Origin: an uncultured Bacteroidia bacterium
GTDB taxonomy: Bacteria > Bacteroidota > Bacteroidia > Bacteroidales > F082
Assembly: GCA_902802535.1 (NCBI GenBank)
Contig: CADCML010000003.1
Location: 1 to 64,000, forward strand
Reading direction: 5' to 3'
Length of the DNA: 64,000 nt
Positions 1-8,910 of this stretch are shown here, piece after piece. A model generated the notes under the pieces. The model searched no databases. It was given only the letters and a program-made list of their open reading frames with translations, and had not been told where the DNA came from. Position 1 is the first letter of the stretch, and each line of letters begins with the position of its first letter. The translations under genes were made by a program, and so were the position numbers.

Positions 1-98
1 ATGAAAATATAGGGAGCCATGTTCGGATTCCATTTTCTCTTGAGATGGCCGAAATGACAACCGGCATCCAACAGTTCTTCAAATGTTACTTGTGTCAT
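1..98 (-). CDS. rpsB: 30S ribosomal protein S2, N-terminal fragment (cut by window edge)
   Basis: The reverse strand from the ATG at 98 reads [18 protein letters not shown] followed by [14 protein letters not shown]. This is the conserved N-terminus of ribosomal protein S2 (the AGxHFGH and WNPxMxPYI motifs). Only 32 residues lie in the window and the gene continues past base 1. It is the third gene of an L13-S9-S2 run on the minus strand, the usual Bacteroidota order, with 109 bases between it and rpsI. No Shine-Dalgarno sequence precedes the start, which is normal for the phylum. Confidence 0.93.
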   Translation of the reverse strand, partial: MTQVTFEELLDAGCHFGHLKRKWNPNMAPYIF

Positions 99-207
99 GA
101 GTTTTCTTTTTAATGTTTACATTCGCTAAATACAATCGCCGAGTAGTCTTAACTTTAAGAATCTCAGCAATTTGGATACTAAACAAAATCGCTCGGCTTC
201 TGAGGGC

Positions 208-594
208 TTAACGTTTGCTGAATTGGAACTTCTTACGGGCACCGGGCTGACCGGGTTTCTTACGCTCGACCATACGCGGGTCGCGGCGCATCAAACCTTT
301 GGCCTTCAGGGTGGGACGATACTCGGGGTTGATTTCGCAGAGGGCGCGGCTGATGGCGAGACGCAGGGCCTCGGCCTGGCCGTTGATGCCACCACCGTCG
401 AGGTTGACCTTGATGTCGTATTGGCCGAGGGTTTCGGTCAGCATCAAAGGCTGTTCAACCACATAGTGGAGGATGCTCGTCGGGAAGTACTCCTTGTAGT
501 CGCGCTTGTTCACCGTAATGTTACCACTGCCGGCCTTCATGTAGATACGGGCAACGGCGGTCTTTCTTCTACCTAAAGCGTTGATAACTTCCAT
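208..594 (-). CDS. rpsI: 30S ribosomal protein S9
   Basis: The protein has 128 residues, the normal length for bacterial S9. It opens with MEVINALGRRKTAVARIY and ends GARKKFQFSKR, the basic tail that reaches the P-site tRNA in the small subunit. The motifs GGGINGQAEALRLAISRAL and LMRRDPRMVERKKPG are diagnostic. It begins two bases after the rplM stop, so it is translated in tandem with L13. It looks intact, unlike its upstream partner. Confidence 0.98.
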   Translation of the reverse strand: MEVINALGRRKTAVARIYMKAGSGNITVNKRDYKEYFPTSILHYVVEQPLMLTETLGQYDIKVNLDGGGINGQAEALRLAISRALCEINPEYRPTLKAKGLMRRDPRMVERKKPGQPGARKKFQFSKR

Positions 595-596
595 GA

Positions 597-950
597 TTAC
601 TTATTGTATTGCTTATGAGTGTTGATTTTGAGTTCTTCGGGCTTTTGTGCCTCGTGATTGTGGTTGGGACCTTCGTAAACGTAGAGGTTCCTGAAGATGG
701 CATCGCCGAGTCTGTTCTTCGGGAGCATGCCGCGCACGGCGTGTTCAAGCACGAAGATGGGCTTGCGCTTCAGTTGCTCAGCAACGGTTCTCGTGCGCTG
801 GCCACCAGGATAGCCGGTGTAGCGCATGTAATACTTCTGTGTCATTTTGTTTCCAGTCAGGACCACTTTCTCTGCATTGATGATGATGACATTATCACCA
901 CAATCGCTGTGGGGAGTAAAGCATGCCTTCCTTTTGCCACGCAGAATCAT
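597..950 (-). CDS. rplM: 50S ribosomal protein L13, C-terminal 117 codons; frame broken upstream
   Basis: From ILRGKRKACFTPH through GDNVIIINAEKVVLTGNK, YTGYPGGQR, GMLPKNRLG and NLYVYEG this is unmistakably ribosomal protein L13 (large subunit, binds 23S rRNA early in assembly). The full protein should begin at 1036, but that frame stops at 947-949 after 29 residues. The codons for the usual LGRLxSxVAK stretch are missing and the frame shifts by about 28 missing bases. The only start for the remainder is the ATG at 950, which overlaps the upstream TGA as ATGA. Either this is a sequence or assembly error, or L13 is made as two translationally coupled pieces. L13 is normally essential, so an error is more likely. 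Confidence 0.9.
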   Translation of the reverse strand: MILRGKRKACFTPHSDCGDNVIIINAEKVVLTGNKMTQKYYMRYTGYPGGQRTRTVAEQLKRKPIFVLEHAVRGMLPKNRLGDAIFRNLYVYEGPNHNHEAQKPEELKINTHKQYNK

Positions 951-1036
951 GGCAGTCCTTCAGCGTCGACGACATACCACTTCTTGTTGGCATTTTCCTT
1001 GTTGACGCTTACTGTCTTGTAACTTAAGTAGTTCAT
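947..1036 (-). pseudogene. rplM: N-terminal fragment of L13 (29 codons, then TGA)
   Basis: From the ATG at 1036 the frame reads MNYLSYKTVSVNKENANKKW then YVVDAEGLP and stops. This matches the Bacteroidota L13 N-terminus (L-S-Y-K-T and W-x-V-V-D-A-x-G). It lies directly after the operon promoter and its stop overlaps the start of the main L13 fragment, so together the two pieces account for all of L13 except about ten residues. Confidence 0.85.
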
Positions 1037-1091
1037 TTTGCGTTTAATATGATTATCCTTTTCTATAAGACACTACCCTTTTTGGGGCGTG

Positions 1092-1099
1092 CAAAAATA
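1092..1099 (-). promoter_or_regulatory. -7 element of the rplM-rpsI-rpsB operon
   Basis: Reads TATTTTTG on the minus strand, fitting the Bacteroidota consensus TAnnTTTG, about 55 bases before the L13 start. A second match, TACTTTTG on the minus strand at 1210-1217, could be an additional upstream start; the leader between would then be about 165 bases. Confidence 0.6.
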
Positions 1100-1265
1100 C
1101 ACCTTTCTTCCTTACGCTCCAACTTTTTTGTGCATTAATTCATTTTCGCCCATAAATCAATGCGTTAGCGCGTTCAGAAGACCGATGATGGACTTAACTA
1201 ACGAGGCGGCAAAAGTACGACTTTTTTGGTTAATGGCAATGCATTAATTGAATTTTTTGCGGGAA

Positions 1266-1343
1266 CGTCATTGCGAGGAGGTACGACGAAGCAATCCAGG
1301 AAGCAAGTTGACAGTCTGGATTGCTTCGTTCCTCGCAATGACG
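1266..1343. repeat. Dispersed inverted repeat, family E (CATTGCGAGGAGG / GAAGCAATCCAG), copy 1
   Basis: Left arm CGTCATTGCGAGGAGG..GAAGCAATCCAG (1266-1299) and right arm CTGGATTGCTTCG..CTCGCAATGACG (1316-1343) are near-perfect reverse complements around a 16-base loop. The same sequence occurs at 22,207-22,284 and, as one arm, at 63,951-63,984. It looks like a small non-coding mobile or REP-like element. The rest of 1037-1409 holds the ribosomal and gldA promoters and no gene. Confidence 0.85.
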
Positions 1344-1382
1344 CAAAGCGGCAGAAAAGTCTCGCATCTTCACTTTTTTCCT

Positions 1383-1390
1383 ATATTTGC
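1383..1390 (+). promoter_or_regulatory. -7 element upstream of the gldA-like gene
   Basis: TATATTTG fits TAnnTTTG and lies 20 bases before the ATG at 1410. It argues against the longer open frame that starts at 1248, because the transcript would begin near 1397. Confidence 0.6.
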
Positions 1391-1409
1391 AGCCTCAAAA
1401 CCGTTGAAA

Positions 1410-2321
1410 ATGTCCATCGAAATCAACCATATCACTAAGCGTTATGGCGAACAGCTCGCCCTCAACGACGTGACGCTCTCTATTAATAAAGGTATCGTGG
1501 GCCTGCTTGGTCCCAACGGCGCGGGCAAGTCGACCTTGATGAAAATCATCACTTGCTTCATCCCGCCCACCTCGGGCACGGTGAGCGTGGAAGGACACGA
1601 TGTCACTGACGAGCCCATGGCCGTGAAGCGCATCGTAGGCTACCTTCCAGAACATAATCCTTTGTATCTCGACATGTACGTCCTTGAATACTTGGAGTTC
1701 GTGGCGGGTGTCCACCAACTGAAAGGCGAAGCGGCCCACAAGCGCATCGAGGCGATGATTGAAGAAACGGGACTCGGCTTGGAGGCGCATAAGAAAATCG
1801 GAGCCTTGTCGAAAGGCTACCGCCAGCGTGTGGGCCTCGCCCAAGCCATGATGCACGACCCGCAAGTGCTCATCCTCGACGAACCCACCTCCGGCCTCGA
1901 CCCCAACCAACTCATCGACATCCGCAACCTCATCTCCAACCTCGGCAAGGAGAAGACCGTGCTGCTCAGCACCCATATCATGCAGGAGGTGGAAGCCATC
2001 TGCGAACGCGCCATTATTATTAATAAAGGTGTGGTGGTGGCCGACGACAAGATTGAGAACCTGAAACAGGAAAACTCGGCCAGCAACGTCATCATCGTAG
2101 AGTTTGAGACCGAAGTTGACCAGCCCCTGCTCAGCAGCATCCCTCAAGTGGGCCGCGTGCAGCGCGTGAAAGGGAACCACTGGATCCTCGAACCCCAAGA
2201 CGACACCGACATCCGCGCCAACCTGATGAAGTGGTCGGTGGAGAAAGGCCTCATCATCAAGACTTTGCAGAAAGAGGACTTGAGCATTGAGGAGGCGTTC
2301 CAGAAACTGACGAAAGGTTGA
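1410..2321 (+). CDS. gldA: ABC transporter ATP-binding protein, GldA-like
   Basis: A 303-residue ATP-binding subunit. It has Walker A GPNGAGKST, Q-loop region GYLPEHNPLYLDMYV, ABC signature LSKGYRQRVGLAQ, Walker B VLILDEPTSGLDP and the switch histidine in LLSTHIMQE. The N-terminus MSIEINHITKRYGEQ and the LPEHNPLYLDMYV segment resemble GldA, the ATPase of the gliding-motility ABC transporter of Bacteroidota. The start at 1410 follows the promoter at 1383; upstream in-frame sequence is the translated repeat. The usual GldF and GldG membrane partners are not adjacent, so the specific role is inferred and another ABC-2 exporter is possible. Confidence 0.8.
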   Translation: MSIEINHITKRYGEQLALNDVTLSINKGIVGLLGPNGAGKSTLMKIITCFIPPTSGTVSVEGHDVTDEPMAVKRIVGYLPEHNPLYLDMYVLEYLEFVAGVHQLKGEAAHKRIEAMIEETGLGLEAHKKIGALSKGYRQRVGLAQAMMHDPQVLILDEPTSGLDPNQLIDIRNLISNLGKEKTVLLSTHIMQEVEAICERAIIINKGVVVADDKIENLKQENSASNVIIVEFETEVDQPLLSSIPQVGRVQRVKGNHWILEPQDDTDIRANLMKWSVEKGLIIKTLQKEDLSIEEAFQKLTKG

Positions 2322-2460
2322 CTGTTGAATCGTTGACCCGTTCTTGCGAATTTGCAATTCGCAAGCGGTGAGGAGGGAATTTGCAATTCCCGATGCTGGC
2401 AATGTGTTTGATGCCGGCAGGGGTTGCATTTCATTCCACCCCTGCCTAATATCCGCCGTC

Positions 2461-2660
2461 ACTCCGTGACTGTTCGATACTGGGGTCGCATTGTGCAGGG
2501 ACTAACGTCGCCTGCTTACTGGTATGCCGTCTCTACGAGACTTTGTGTTGGCACGCACGGAGAAACCCCGAAGGGGTGGCAGCTCAATAGGCAGGCGGTG
2601 TAAACCCCTGCCGATGAAAAATGGTGTGTGAACCCCAGCCGATAAAGCGGTGTGCCCCCA
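2461..2660. repeat. Dispersed repeat family A, long composite copy
   Basis: The 540-base gap 2322-2861 holds no gene. It contains GCAGGGACTAACGTCGCCTGC (2495-2515), a GTCTCTACGAGAC hairpin, ACCCCGAAGGGGT, and GCAGGCGGTGTAAACCCCTGC (2591-2611), each a small inverted repeat. Shorter versions with the same blocks occur at 40,031-40,085, 45,719-45,774 and 46,833-46,885. Upstream, near 2345-2365, TTGCGAATTTGCAATTCGCAA is a further palindrome. Confidence 0.75.
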
Positions 2661-2810
2661 CCGACGCGAGAAATTTATGGAAATTCGTGGTACATTCATA
2701 GTCATTCGTGTAAAAACAAATCTTTTGTGCCTACCGGGGCTTCCACCTTGTACAAATCCGACATTTTTTTATTGTTTTTCCATTGTTCGCGTGCATGTGC
2801 ATTTTTTTTG

Positions 2811-2818
2811 TACTTTTG
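2811..2818 (+). promoter_or_regulatory. -7 element of the giant T9SS glycosidase gene
   Basis: TACTTTTG, a perfect TAnnTTTG match, 44 bases before the ATG at 2862. Confidence 0.6.
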
Positions 2819-2861
2819 AAAGTCCAACAACATATTTTTCAATTTAAATAATTATTTGACA

Positions 2862-5800
2862 ATGAGTAATTTGTACAAATCTTTAATGAAAAAAGGTGGG
2901 ATTTTCATTCTCCACACAAGATTCCTTTTACAATGCGCCACTTTGATGGCCCTGATGATGGCTTGGATGATGCCAGCGAGGGCGCAGCACCCATTCACCT
3001 TGACAACTGCATCAGATATAACCAATAGCACACAGCATTATTACCTAATACAATCTATCGACCGCCCCACATTCTATGCCATTCCACATTCAAATGACGA
3101 AAGTTCCAAGGTTTCCACTACTAGTATTCCCAATGCCAATATGCCTTGGTATTTCATGGACGCTGGAAGTGATTCCGACCATCAGTATTATTATATTGTC
3201 AATTCAACAGGCAGATGTTTGTATCGTTATGATAACAACCATGACGGCATCCAAATAAAGAATACCTATGCCGAACTTTCTTCTTTGTCTGATGACGAAT
3301 TAAACAAGTACAAGTTTTATCTGACACAAACCGGATCAGATTATTTCATCCAACCCAAGGGCGCTTCGAATTTATATTTGAACAAGAGAGGCGGTAACGT
3401 CCCATATGGCAATGGCTATTATTTCAAATCTAGCACATACTCTGACGAGCCTTCTAAATGGAATTTTGTCGCTGTTAGTGATGTTACTTGGCCACAGCCA
3501 TTTATAACATCCACTAATGTGAACAAACATTATTACAAGTTTCAAAACGTAACCAACACATCGTTTTATCTTTCAAATTCCGAAGAATGGGCAACACTCA
3601 GTAGTACCGAGAGTAATGAGGATGTTTGGTATATTCTGGATGCAGGTACGGATGCGACTTATTCGAACTGCCATTATTACTACATCGTGAATGCCATAAC
3701 GGAAAAGTATTTGTATTACACCGGAGGTACAGGTAACGATGTTGCCACAGTTATGGATTACGATTCTTCTGAAGACAACAACTACCGTTTTCTCATAGTG
3801 GATGCGGCTTACAAAACCAACAACAATTATGCAACAGGTTACACCATCGTTCCAAAACTGCGGCAAACCTGTTTTTCCGATAAGGATAGTTTTGCACCCA
3901 TGGCAATGAATGACGGTTCCCACTTGCTTCTCAAGTCTGACAGAGGCAGTGGCAATTACGCTTCCCACTGGGAAATAGTGGAGACAGTCTATGCTTTGGT
4001 TGAAGCACCCACAATTACCAACAACTACGACGGCACCATCTCGCTGAGTACAACCACCCCTGATGCCACGATATACTACACCATCAACGGTGACACCCCC
4101 GACAATACTAGCACAGAGTACTCTTTACCCTTCTCCTTGGGTGATGCAACAGTCATCAAAGCTATAGCCTGTAAAGGCTCGGATGAGTCCGTGGTGACCA
4201 CCTACAACGTGCCGAAATACACCACTCCAATCATTAGTTTCGACAACAGCACTCATGAGGTTACCATCACTTGCACTGGTGCCACGGGCATTTACTACAC
4301 CACTGACGGCAGTACTCCCACCACTTCCAGCACTTCCTATAGCGTCCCCTTCACCGTCACTTCCGGCACCGCGGTGAAAGCCATCGCCACTCACCCAGGC
4401 TATCTCAATTCCGATGTGGCAACAAAGTACATCTTGGGCAATGACTACCCACAGAATTATCTCACATTCAATGTGCTCACTGATGGAACAATTTGTTGGA
4501 AAGCTTTTGGATCTGTGGCAAAAGAAATTTCTTACAGAATCAATGGTGGTTCATGGACAGATATAACATCAACAAGTGCTGGTGCCACAATCAATGTTTA
4601 TGAAGATGATGTTGTAGAATTTAAGGGAGCAAATGAAACTTATGCAACGAGTAAGAGTGCCTATTCCGGATTTGAAGGTGGTACAGCCACTTTCGATATT
4701 GAAGGCAATATTCACAGCTTGTTATATGGAGATGATTTCGCAAATAACACTGCTCTTACAAATTCAACATATCAGTTCTGCTCATTGTTCAAAAAAGCTC
4801 CTGTAATATCAGCAGAAAATCTTGTACTTCCAGCAACTACGTTGAAGGATTATTGTTATCGTGCCTTGTTCAGCTGGTGTGAAACGCTTGAGGAAGCTCC
4901 AGCGCTTCCTGCCACAGCACTTGCACAAGGTTGTTATTGGTATATGTTCGAACAATGTGCAATTTCATCTGCACCAGAACTTAACGCCACAACTCTTGTT
5001 AAAGAGTGTTATGGTCACATGTTCGAAAACTGTCCAAACCTTAATTATATCAAGTGTGTTGCAACATCTGGATTTGACAAATCAAATTGTTTACTGAATT
5101 GGGTACTGGGGGTTCCGTCTCCAGGAACATTTGTAAACGAACCAATTCCGGCATGGACACTTGGCGCTTCTGGAATACCATCTGGATGGACATATAATGC
5201 CTATTTATTCAGTCCTGAAATTAGCTGTGATGGTGTAAGTATAACAATAACCTGTGCTACAGAAGAAGCAGATATATATTATAGATTGAATCAAACCGGA
5301 AACTTCTCATTATATAGTTCCCCAATAGTTGTAAATTCAACTACAACTGTTGAAGCGTATTCATCTAAAGGCGACATTATAAGCAATACTGTAATCTATA
5401 CATTTGAAATATTTGACAATCCATTTGATGAGTCTACAAGATCCATCAATTCTTGGACGTATGCTAACGCTCAAGTCACATTGCCATATTCTGTAAATGG
5501 TATAGATGGACATTCATCAAGTTATTCACAAGGGACACATGCTTTTGAAACAACAATAACTATATACAGCCTTCAACCTACTTATTTATGGTTCCAGCAC
5601 GCTGACCAATCAGCAGACATTTATGTTGACAATACTTTTGTAACTACCCACTGGGGCGGATATAATGCATTTTTTGTCGACATAACTGATTATGTTCAGA
5701 TTGGAACAAACAAGATAAAAGTTATTCTGAACAACAAAACAAGAAACACTCTTGCCCCTTGTGCAGGTGACTTCAACTTCAATGCAACTCTCGGTAAGGT

Positions 5801-8800
5801 TAAGTTATTGACAAGTCCAATAATGCCAGATACAACCTATGGATATGATGGATTCCATATCACTTCTTCAGTTTCTGACGCTTCTGCAACTATTAATATA
5901 AAGACTAAAATTCCGGTTGGCGCGAATGTGGTTTGTAAGATTGATGCAGATGATGAGAACTATCATTTTACTGAAACTAAACCAAGTACTGGAAGCGAAA
6001 TCACATTCACAACAACTATTTCAAATCCACATCTTTGGAATGGCATTGAAGATCCATTCTTATATAATGTCACTTTGGAAATCTATCATAACGATACGTT
6101 GTATCATAGATATCAACGTCCTTATGGTTTTAGATACTATAATTATGTCATCAATGAACCTATTAACAACGAAAACTACACAGGTTTCTTGTTGAACGGA
6201 CAACCCTATCTTTTGAGAGGTGTCTGCATGCACGATGATTTAGAGGGAAAGGCAAATGCTTTGAATGATGATGATTATACTCAGGAATTCGCTATCATTC
6301 AAGAACTTGGATGCAATTTCCTGCGTCTTGCTCACTATCCTCATCCCAAGGAGGTTTATGACAAGTGTGACCAATTAGGTATTATAGTTCAGACTGAAGT
6401 GCCTTGGGTAAACAAGTCGACAATTGATGAAACTGAAGACTATTGGAATCACCTTGAAGGGCAATGTGCCGATATGGTAAATCAACACTACAATCACCCT
6501 TGTATTATGTTCTGGGGTGTGGGTAATGAGATTAACACAAGTTATACGAATACAACAGAAGGAAAAGACTTCGTTAAAGGCAAGATTGAAGGCTATAGAA
6601 ATATCATAAGGACATTGCTTCCGGGTGCTATGGTTGGTTATACAATTAGTCATAACACTTCAGATTTATTGGGAGTATTCAACTCGCCAACTGTTGATTG
6701 GGTAGGTGGGAACATATATGTCGGGTGGTACATACAAACAGAAAGCAATGACCCAACGAATGAACTTGACAAACGTATAGCAAAAACTATAACAAACGCA
6801 AGTGTTCCTTGTGCATTCTCTGAATATGGTTGCGGCGGTACACAAAGTTGCCACTCTGAAGCCCCACGGACAACTACAACAAGGGGTACTAACCAACCAA
6901 GACATGACATAGAATATCAAATGTGGTTGCACGAAGGACATATTGCAGCCATCAAAAACAAACCAGAACTTTTGTTCACATCACAATGGCAACTCTTTGA
7001 CATTGCAGTATGGAACAGACAGGAAGGTTATAAGGTCTGTTTTGATGGTGGAGAAACAGTATTTGAAAACAACGAACTCAAGTTTTTGAACAACAAGGGT
7101 CTTGTTGAGAGAGACCACAAGACAAAGAAGGATCCGTTCTATCTTTACAAGGCTTGGTGGAATCAGACCGACAAATTTGTTCACATCTGCGGAAAGGATT
7201 ATAAAAAGTTAACTGACAGAGTAATAAAGTGTTATACAAACGATGGTATTATTACAGACAATGATACTATATTGAGACTTTTTGTAAACGATGTGGTGAT
7301 TGATACTGCAACAGTTGTAGACAACATTGCAACATTCGAAGCAAGAGATTTCAGTCCAGGTGATGTGATCAGGGTAGAGGGTGCAACAACAAATGGTGCA
7401 ACAACAAATGATACATTTACTTTCACGAATTACAATAATAATAATGTCTTCACAACCGCAGGCAATTGGAACGAAGGCTCCAACTGGAGTGGCAATACGG
7501 TACCTGCTGATAGCAGTGACGTGGTCATCATGGCCAACGCCACCGTCCCGAGCGGCTACACCGCCAATGCTGACAACATCGACCTCTACGGCGGCAGTCT
7601 CACCCTTGCCGACGGCGGCCAGCTCATCCATAACAACGAAGGTGTGATTGCCACGGTGCAGAAAACCATCGCCGCTCGTAGCACTGTAGACAATGTGAAC
7701 AAAGGTTGGACATTCATCGCTTCACCAGTAACAACGAATGTCTCGCCGACTTCTGTCTCCAACATGACTGGTACGGACTTCGACCTTTACAGGTTCAACC
7801 AATCAGCCGATTTGGAATGGGAAAACTGGAAACTATCGGGAAATCACTACCATTTCGACCTTGTAAACGGCCAAGGTTATCTCTATAACAATGTATCACC
7901 TGTAACTCTTGGCCTTACCGGTGCCATCAATCCGAGCAATACTCCTGTCAGTGTTCCCATCGATTCTATTGCTGGATATGAATTTGCTGGCTGGAACCTT
8001 GTGGGCAACCCATTCACCTTCAATGCATTTGTAGATAAACCATACTACATGATGAACGAGGGCGGCTCGGCCATTTTGGCTACCGAGCAGACTTCGGGTA
8101 CCATTGCGCCTTGCACGGGCATCATGGTGCATGTGGGCGAGACAGGCCAAAGCGTCACCTTCAGCAAAGAGCCTCCTACTACATCTCCTTCAAACGGCAA
8201 CGTGAGCATCACTGTGGTGCAGGCCAACGAGCGTGGTGCTGCGGCCACCACCATCGACAAGGCCATCGTCAGTTTCAACAAAGGCAGCGAGCTGCCCAAG
8301 TTCTATTTCGGCTACACCAATGCCAAACTCTATATCCCACAAGGCAACAAGGAATTCGCCATCGCTTGCACCGAAGCCCAAGGCGAAATCCCCCTCAACT
8401 TCCACGCCAACGAAAACGGACAATACACGATTTCGGTCAATCCCGAGAACGTGGAGATGAATTATCTGCACCTTATTGATAATATGAGTGGTGCAGATGT
8501 AGATTTGCTGACTTCGCCTTCTTACACCTTCACCGCAAAGATGACAGACTATGAATCGCGATTCAAGCTGGTGTTCAGCAGCAACGACGAGGACGGCGCT
8601 TCGTCAGGCCAAGAAGCCTTCGCCTTCTTCAGCAATGGCAGCTGGATTATCGCCAACGAGAGTCAAGCCACCCTACAAGTCATCGACCTCACGGGCCGCA
8701 TCCTCAGCAATGAGACTATCAACGGCTACGTCCGCAAGGCCATCCAAGCTGCGCCTGGCATGTATGTGTTGCGTCTTATCAGCGGCAACGATGTGAAAAC

Positions 8801-8822
8801 GCAGAAGGTGGTCATAGAATAG
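2862..8822 (+). CDS. Giant T9SS-exported chimera with glycoside hydrolase family 2 core
   Basis: A 1,986-residue secreted protein counted from the ATG at 2862; a TTG two codons earlier is less likely. A signal peptide ends near PARAQ. Two related beta-domains (about 45-190 and 205-380; both contain HYYxxQ and YYYIVN) precede chitobiase-like repeats (382-527; IYYTINGDTPDNTSTEY and similar). Then come a cysteine-rich surface-repeat region (610-740) and another chitobiase-like unit. A GH2 region (about 847-1447) has the sugar-binding fold, the segment LNGQPYLLRGVCMHDD, WGVGNEIN with the likely acid/base E1223, and FSEYGCGG with the likely nucleophile E1321. The last 460 residues resemble the C-terminus of the 22,696-27,675 protein and end with a T9SS domain. 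It probably cleaves beta-galactosides, -glucuronides or -mannosides outside the cell; the substrate cannot be told. Base composition changes sharply inside the gene. Confidence 0.85.
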   Translation: MSNLYKSLMKKGGIFILHTRFLLQCATLMALMMAWMMPARAQHPFTLTTASDITNSTQHYYLIQSIDRPTFYAIPHSNDESSKVSTTSIPNANMPWYFMDAGSDSDHQYYYIVNSTGRCLYRYDNNHDGIQIKNTYAELSSLSDDELNKYKFYLTQTGSDYFIQPKGASNLYLNKRGGNVPYGNGYYFKSSTYSDEPSKWNFVAVSDVTWPQPFITSTNVNKHYYKFQNVTNTSFYLSNSEEWATLSSTESNEDVWYILDAGTDATYSNCHYYYIVNAITEKYLYYTGGTGNDVATVMDYDSSEDNNYRFLIVDAAYKTNNNYATGYTIVPKLRQTCFSDKDSFAPMAMNDGSHLLLKSDRGSGNYASHWEIVETVYALVEAPTITNNYDGTISLSTTTPDATIYYTINGDTPDNTSTEYSLPFSLGDATVIKAIACKGSDESVVTTYNVPKYTTPIISFDNSTHEVTITCTGATGIYYTTDGSTPTTSSTSYSVPFTVTSGTAVKAIATHPGYLNSDVATKYILGNDYPQNYLTFNVLTDGTICWKAFGSVAKEISYRINGGSWTDITSTSAGATINVYEDDVVEFKGANETYATSKSAYSGFEGGTATFDIEGNIHSLLYGDDFANNTALTNSTYQFCSLFKKAPVISAENLVLPATTLKDYCYRALFSWCETLEEAPALPATALAQGCYWYMFEQCAISSAPELNATTLVKECYGHMFENCPNLNYIKCVATSGFDKSNCLLNWVLGVPSPGTFVNEPIPAWTLGASGIPSGWTYNAYLFSPEISCDGVSITITCATEEADIYYRLNQTGNFSLYSSPIVVNSTTTVEAYSSKGDIISNTVIYTFEIFDNPFDESTRSINSWTYANAQVTLPYSVNGIDGHSSSYSQGTHAFETTITIYSLQPTYLWFQHADQSADIYVDNTFVTTHWGGYNAFFVDITDYVQIGTNKIKVILNNKTRNTLAPCAGDFNFNATLGKVKLLTSPIMPDTTYGYDGFHITSSVSDASATINIKTKIPVGANVVCKIDADDENYHFTETKPSTGSEITFTTTISNPHLWNGIEDPFLYNVTLEIYHNDTLYHRYQRPYGFRYYNYVINEPINNENYTGFLLNGQPYLLRGVCMHDDLEGKANALNDDDYTQEFAIIQELGCNFLRLAHYPHPKEVYDKCDQLGIIVQTEVPWVNKSTIDETEDYWNHLEGQCADMVNQHYNHPCIMFWGVGNEINTSYTNTTEGKDFVKGKIEGYRNIIRTLLPGAMVGYTISHNTSDLLGVFNSPTVDWVGGNIYVGWYIQTESNDPTNELDKRIAKTITNASVPCAFSEYGCGGTQSCHSEAPRTTTTRGTNQPRHDIEYQMWLHEGHIAAIKNKPELLFTSQWQLFDIAVWNRQEGYKVCFDGGETVFENNELKFLNNKGLVERDHKTKKDPFYLYKAWWNQTDKFVHICGKDYKKLTDRVIKCYTNDGIITDNDTILRLFVNDVVIDTATVVDNIATFEARDFSPGDVIRVEGATTNGATTNDTFTFTNYNNNNVFTTAGNWNEGSNWSGNTVPADSSDVVIMANATVPSGYTANADNIDLYGGSLTLADGGQLIHNNEGVIATVQKTIAARSTVDNVNKGWTFIASPVTTNVSPTSVSNMTGTDFDLYRFNQSADLEWENWKLSGNHYHFDLVNGQGYLYNNVSPVTLGLTGAINPSNTPVSVPIDSIAGYEFAGWNLVGNPFTFNAFVDKPYYMMNEGGSAILATEQTSGTIAPCTGIMVHVGETGQSVTFSKEPPTTSPSNGNVSITVVQANERGAAATTIDKAIVSFNKGSELPKFYFGYTNAKLYIPQGNKEFAIACTEAQGEIPLNFHANENGQYTISVNPENVEMNYLHLIDNMSGADVDLLTSPSYTFTAKMTDYESRFKLVFSSNDEDGASSGQEAFAFFSNGSWIIANESQATLQVIDLTGRILSNETINGYVRKAIQAAPGMYVLRLISGNDVKTQKVVIE

Positions 8823-8840
8823 AATAGAATAGAATAGAAT
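8816..8840 (+). repeat. Pentanucleotide tandem repeat (ATAGA) across the stop codon
   Basis: About five copies of ATAGA begin in the last sense codons of the giant gene (GTC ATA GAA TAG) and run into the 3' untranslated region. The stop lies in the first unit, so copy-number change would not alter the protein. Confidence 0.8.
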
Positions 8841-8853
8841 TTTGATTCTGAAA

Positions 8854-8891
8854 AAATAAATCTGAACGAGGCTCCTCGTTCAGATTTATTT
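8854..8891 (+). terminator. Strong hairpin terminator after the giant gene
   Basis: The arms AAATAAATCTGAACGAG and CTCGTTCAGATTTATTT form a perfect 17-bp stem with loop GCTC. The 3' arm ends three bases before the metK -7 box, so the terminator supplies the metK -33 region. Confidence 0.75.
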
Positions 8892-8893
8892 TG

Positions 8894-8901
8894 TACTTTT
8901 G
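8894..8901 (+). promoter_or_regulatory. -7 element of metK
   Basis: TACTTTTG, perfect TAnnTTTG. Transcription would begin near 8908, which places the riboswitch candidate at the very 5' end of the transcript. Confidence 0.65.
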
Positions 8902-8910
8902 CAGCCTCAA

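Noticed and set aside
947-950. Programmed frameshift in rplM
   Set aside because: There is no slippery sequence, and about ten conserved residues are missing altogether, so a simple one-base shift would not restore L13.
1248-1409. N-terminal extension of the GldA-like ATPase
   Set aside because: It is translated family E repeat and precedes the -7 box at 1,383.
8816-8840. Pentamer repeat as a phase-variation switch for the giant gene
   Set aside because: The stop codon lies in the first unit, so unit number cannot change the reading frame or the protein.
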